Below, piece by piece: positions 5,237 through 6,583 of a stretch of DNA of 6,583 nt. The stretch is from contig CAZJXA010000187.1 of NCBI GenBank assembly GCA_964549785.1, forward strand, positions 1 to 6,583. The letters are read 5' to 3'. A program made the position numbers and the translations under genes. Every line of letters begins with the position of its first letter. Within the stretch, counting starts at the first letter, position 1. The notes under the pieces are model-generated. The model saw only the letters and a list, made by a program, of their open reading frames with translations, was not told the origin of the DNA and searched no databases. The stretch comes from JBEIUO01 sp964549785 (lineage in GTDB: Bacteria; Planctomycetota; Phycisphaerae; Phycisphaerales; UBA1924).

Positions 5237-6166
5237 GTGCCCTCCAACGCCGTCACGATTTCCGCCTTGGTGCTTGTTTACAACCGTGAACGAGCGCTGG
5301 CGCGCACGCTTGATGAACTCGCGAAGTTGCCGCTCATCGCGCGCGTGGTGGTGGTGGATAATGCCAGCACTGACGGTTCGGCGTCGGCGGCCGAGGGCCG
5401 GCCTGACACAAAGGTGGTGCGCCTGGGCGTCAACACCGGGGTCGCGGCGTTCGCCCGGGGGATCGGTGAGATCGAGACGCCCTTTGTGCTGGTGCTGGAC
5501 GACGACGCATGGCCGGATGCGGGAAGCCTTTCGGCGGCCCATGCGCTGCTCTCCGCGGACGATTCTCTGGCTGCTGTAGCGCTCTCGCCGGTTCACCCCG
5601 AGAGCAAAGTGCGGGAGTGGCCGCGACTGCGGAGTCGTTCCCTCGAATCGCCGTTCATGGGCTGCGGCAATCTGGTCCGGGTCTCGGACTGGCATGCGGC
5701 GGGCGGGTATGAGGGAAAGTTCTTCCTGTACCGGAACGACACCGATCTTGCTCTGGCCTTCGCGGCCCTGGGTCGCGGGGTCGCGTTTGATCCATCGTGG
5801 ATCGTGTGGCACGACAGCCCCGCCGCGGGGCGGAAGACGGAACGCTGGCTGCACCTGGCGACCCGGAACTGGGCGTGGATGGCGCGGCGGCACGCCCGCG
5901 GGGTGTGGCTGGTGATCGGGCTGGTCGCGGCCTTCGCGCACGCGCTACGGGAAGCGGGGCTCTCGCTGCGGCGCGTGCGTGCCGCGCTGCGGGGCGTGCG
6001 ACAGGGGCTCTTCACCCCGGCACCGCTGTTGCCGGCGGATGTGCCCCGGACGGGGGAGGGTTTTCGGCGGCTGGTGCGGGCCAAGTTGGGATGCCCGGGA
6101 TTCGCAGGGTCAAACGTGGAGGTTCATCGCCTGCATCATGACGGATCCCATATCGGCGGGGCTTAG
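5237..6166 (+). CDS. Glycosyltransferase family 2
   Basis: The 309-residue GT-A enzyme carries VLVYNRE (12-18), VVVVDNASTDGS (37-48), NTGVAAFARG (66-75), the metal-binding DDD at 88-90 in VLVLDDDAW, the acceptor-side RNDTDLAL (166-173) and H192 in VWHDSP. A hydrophobic segment at about 222-238 may touch the membrane, and the tail is basic. It starts with GTG, with GAAG (5227-5230) six bases before it, 36 bases after the preceding glycosyltransferase, so the two are probably co-transcribed and act on the same glycan. It is clearly a distant relative of its neighbour (DDD instead of DSD, no long C-terminal half) rather than a recent duplicate. Its last 18 residues and stop overlap the end of the opposing sucD. 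The sugar specificity is not readable. Confidence 0.9.
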   Translation: MPSNAVTISALVLVYNRERALARTLDELAKLPLIARVVVVDNASTDGSASAAEGRPDTKVVRLGVNTGVAAFARGIGEIETPFVLVLDDDAWPDAGSLSAAHALLSADDSLAAVALSPVHPESKVREWPRLRSRSLESPFMGCGNLVRVSDWHAAGGYEGKFFLYRNDTDLALAFAALGRGVAFDPSWIVWHDSPAAGRKTERWLHLATRNWAWMARRHARGVWLVIGLVAAFAHALREAGLSLRRVRAALRGVRQGLFTPAPLLPADVPRTGEGFRRLVRAKLGCPGFAGSNVEVHRLHHDGSHIGGA

Positions 6167-6583
6167 GGCGACCGTCACACCGGCGGCTTGCAACGCCGTG
6201 ATCTTGGCATCGGCGGTGTCGTCGGTGCCGCCGATGATGGCGCCGGCGTGGCCCATGCGGCGGCCGGGGGGGGCGGTGCGGCCCGCGATGAACGCGGCGA
6301 CCGGCTTCTTGACGTGAGACGTGATGTAGGTTGCGGCCTCGATCTCGTCGGTTCCGCCGATCTCGCCGATCATCAGGATGCCGTGGGTTTCGGGATCGGC
6401 CTCAAAGAGGCGGATGCTGTCGATGTGGTTGAAGCCCCGGACGGGATCGCCGCCGATGCCGATGCAGGTGGATTGGGCGAGGCCGGCGTTGCTGGTCTGC
6501 CAGACGGCTTCGTAGGTGAGGGTGCCGGATCGGGAGACGATGCCGACGGCTTTACCGAGTTTGCTCTGGCTGATGTGCTTATG
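6110..6583 (-). CDS. sucD: Succinyl-CoA ligase (ADP-forming) alpha subunit, C-terminal part
   Basis: SucD with SucC converts succinyl-CoA to succinate, making ATP or GTP, in the TCA cycle. The visible 157 residues are the C-terminal half of a protein of about 290; the rest and the start lie beyond the right edge. The reading frame is open to the last base. Family hallmarks in order (counted from the edge) are GIVSRSGTLTYEAV (14-27), QSTCIGIGGDPV (37-48), MIGEIGG (71-77) with its conserved glutamate, FIAGRTAPPGRRMGHAGAI (98-116) and the C-terminal SPADMG (141-146). H112, in GHAGAI (codon 6250-6248), is the phosphorylated active-site histidine. All key residues are present, so the enzyme should be active. 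sucC is expected further right, upstream of sucD. The TGA stop lies inside the end of the converging glycosyltransferase gene. Confidence 0.97.
   Translation of the reverse strand, partial: HKHISQSKLGKAVGIVSRSGTLTYEAVWQTSNAGLAQSTCIGIGGDPVRGFNHIDSIRLFEADPETHGILMIGEIGGTDEIEAATYITSHVKKPVAAFIAGRTAPPGRRMGHAGAIIGGTDDTADAKITALQAAGVTVALSPADMGSVMMQAMNLHV

Overview
The window is GC-rich bacterial chromosomal DNA. It carries five convincing protein genes, one of them cut by the right edge, and a small probable sixth gene. The gene set is a biliverdin-type heme oxygenase, an ABC exporter, two GT-A glycosyltransferases and the succinyl-CoA ligase alpha subunit. With the lack of clear Shine-Dalgarno sites in front of some genes, this would fit a Gram-negative, Planctomycetota-like organism. 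That placement is a weak inference, because nothing in the window is diagnostic of a lineage.

Positions 1-486 hold no convincing gene. A short tandem array of 17-18 bp units lies near the left edge, with one inverted copy of its core beside it. At 341-425 there is what looks like the control region of an iron/heme operon: a TTGACG/TAAGGT promoter, a perfect inverted repeat (10-bp arms, 3-nt spacer) covering the expected transcription start and laid out like a Fur-type 7-1-7 box, and a canonical G-quadruplex motif in the leader. The operon (487-1407) encodes a 65-residue membrane-anchored protein of unknown function, then a heme oxygenase with an unusual N-terminal Cys-Pro-Phe motif. The reading proposed here is iron-repressed heme degradation, inferred from sequence.

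The middle (1570-5200) has two divergent transcription units. Leftwards runs a complete ABC half-transporter with a membrane domain fused to an ATPase. Rightwards run two glycosyltransferases 36 bp apart. The ABC gene and the first glycosyltransferase are separated by 193 bp, and both have a -10-like box and a C-rich tract directly before the ATG, which suggests short-leader or leaderless mRNAs. Together they look like a small glycan assembly and export locus: the glycosyltransferases would build a saccharide at the cytoplasmic face and the ABC protein could flip or export it. The long TM1-TM2 loop of the ABC protein recalls lipid-linked oligosaccharide flippases of the PglK type. The substrate cannot be read from sequence.

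At the right edge the C-terminal 157 codons of sucD run leftwards. The gene overlaps the end of the second glycosyltransferase tail-to-tail by 57 bp. This is a TCA-cycle housekeeping gene, unrelated in function to the glycan genes.
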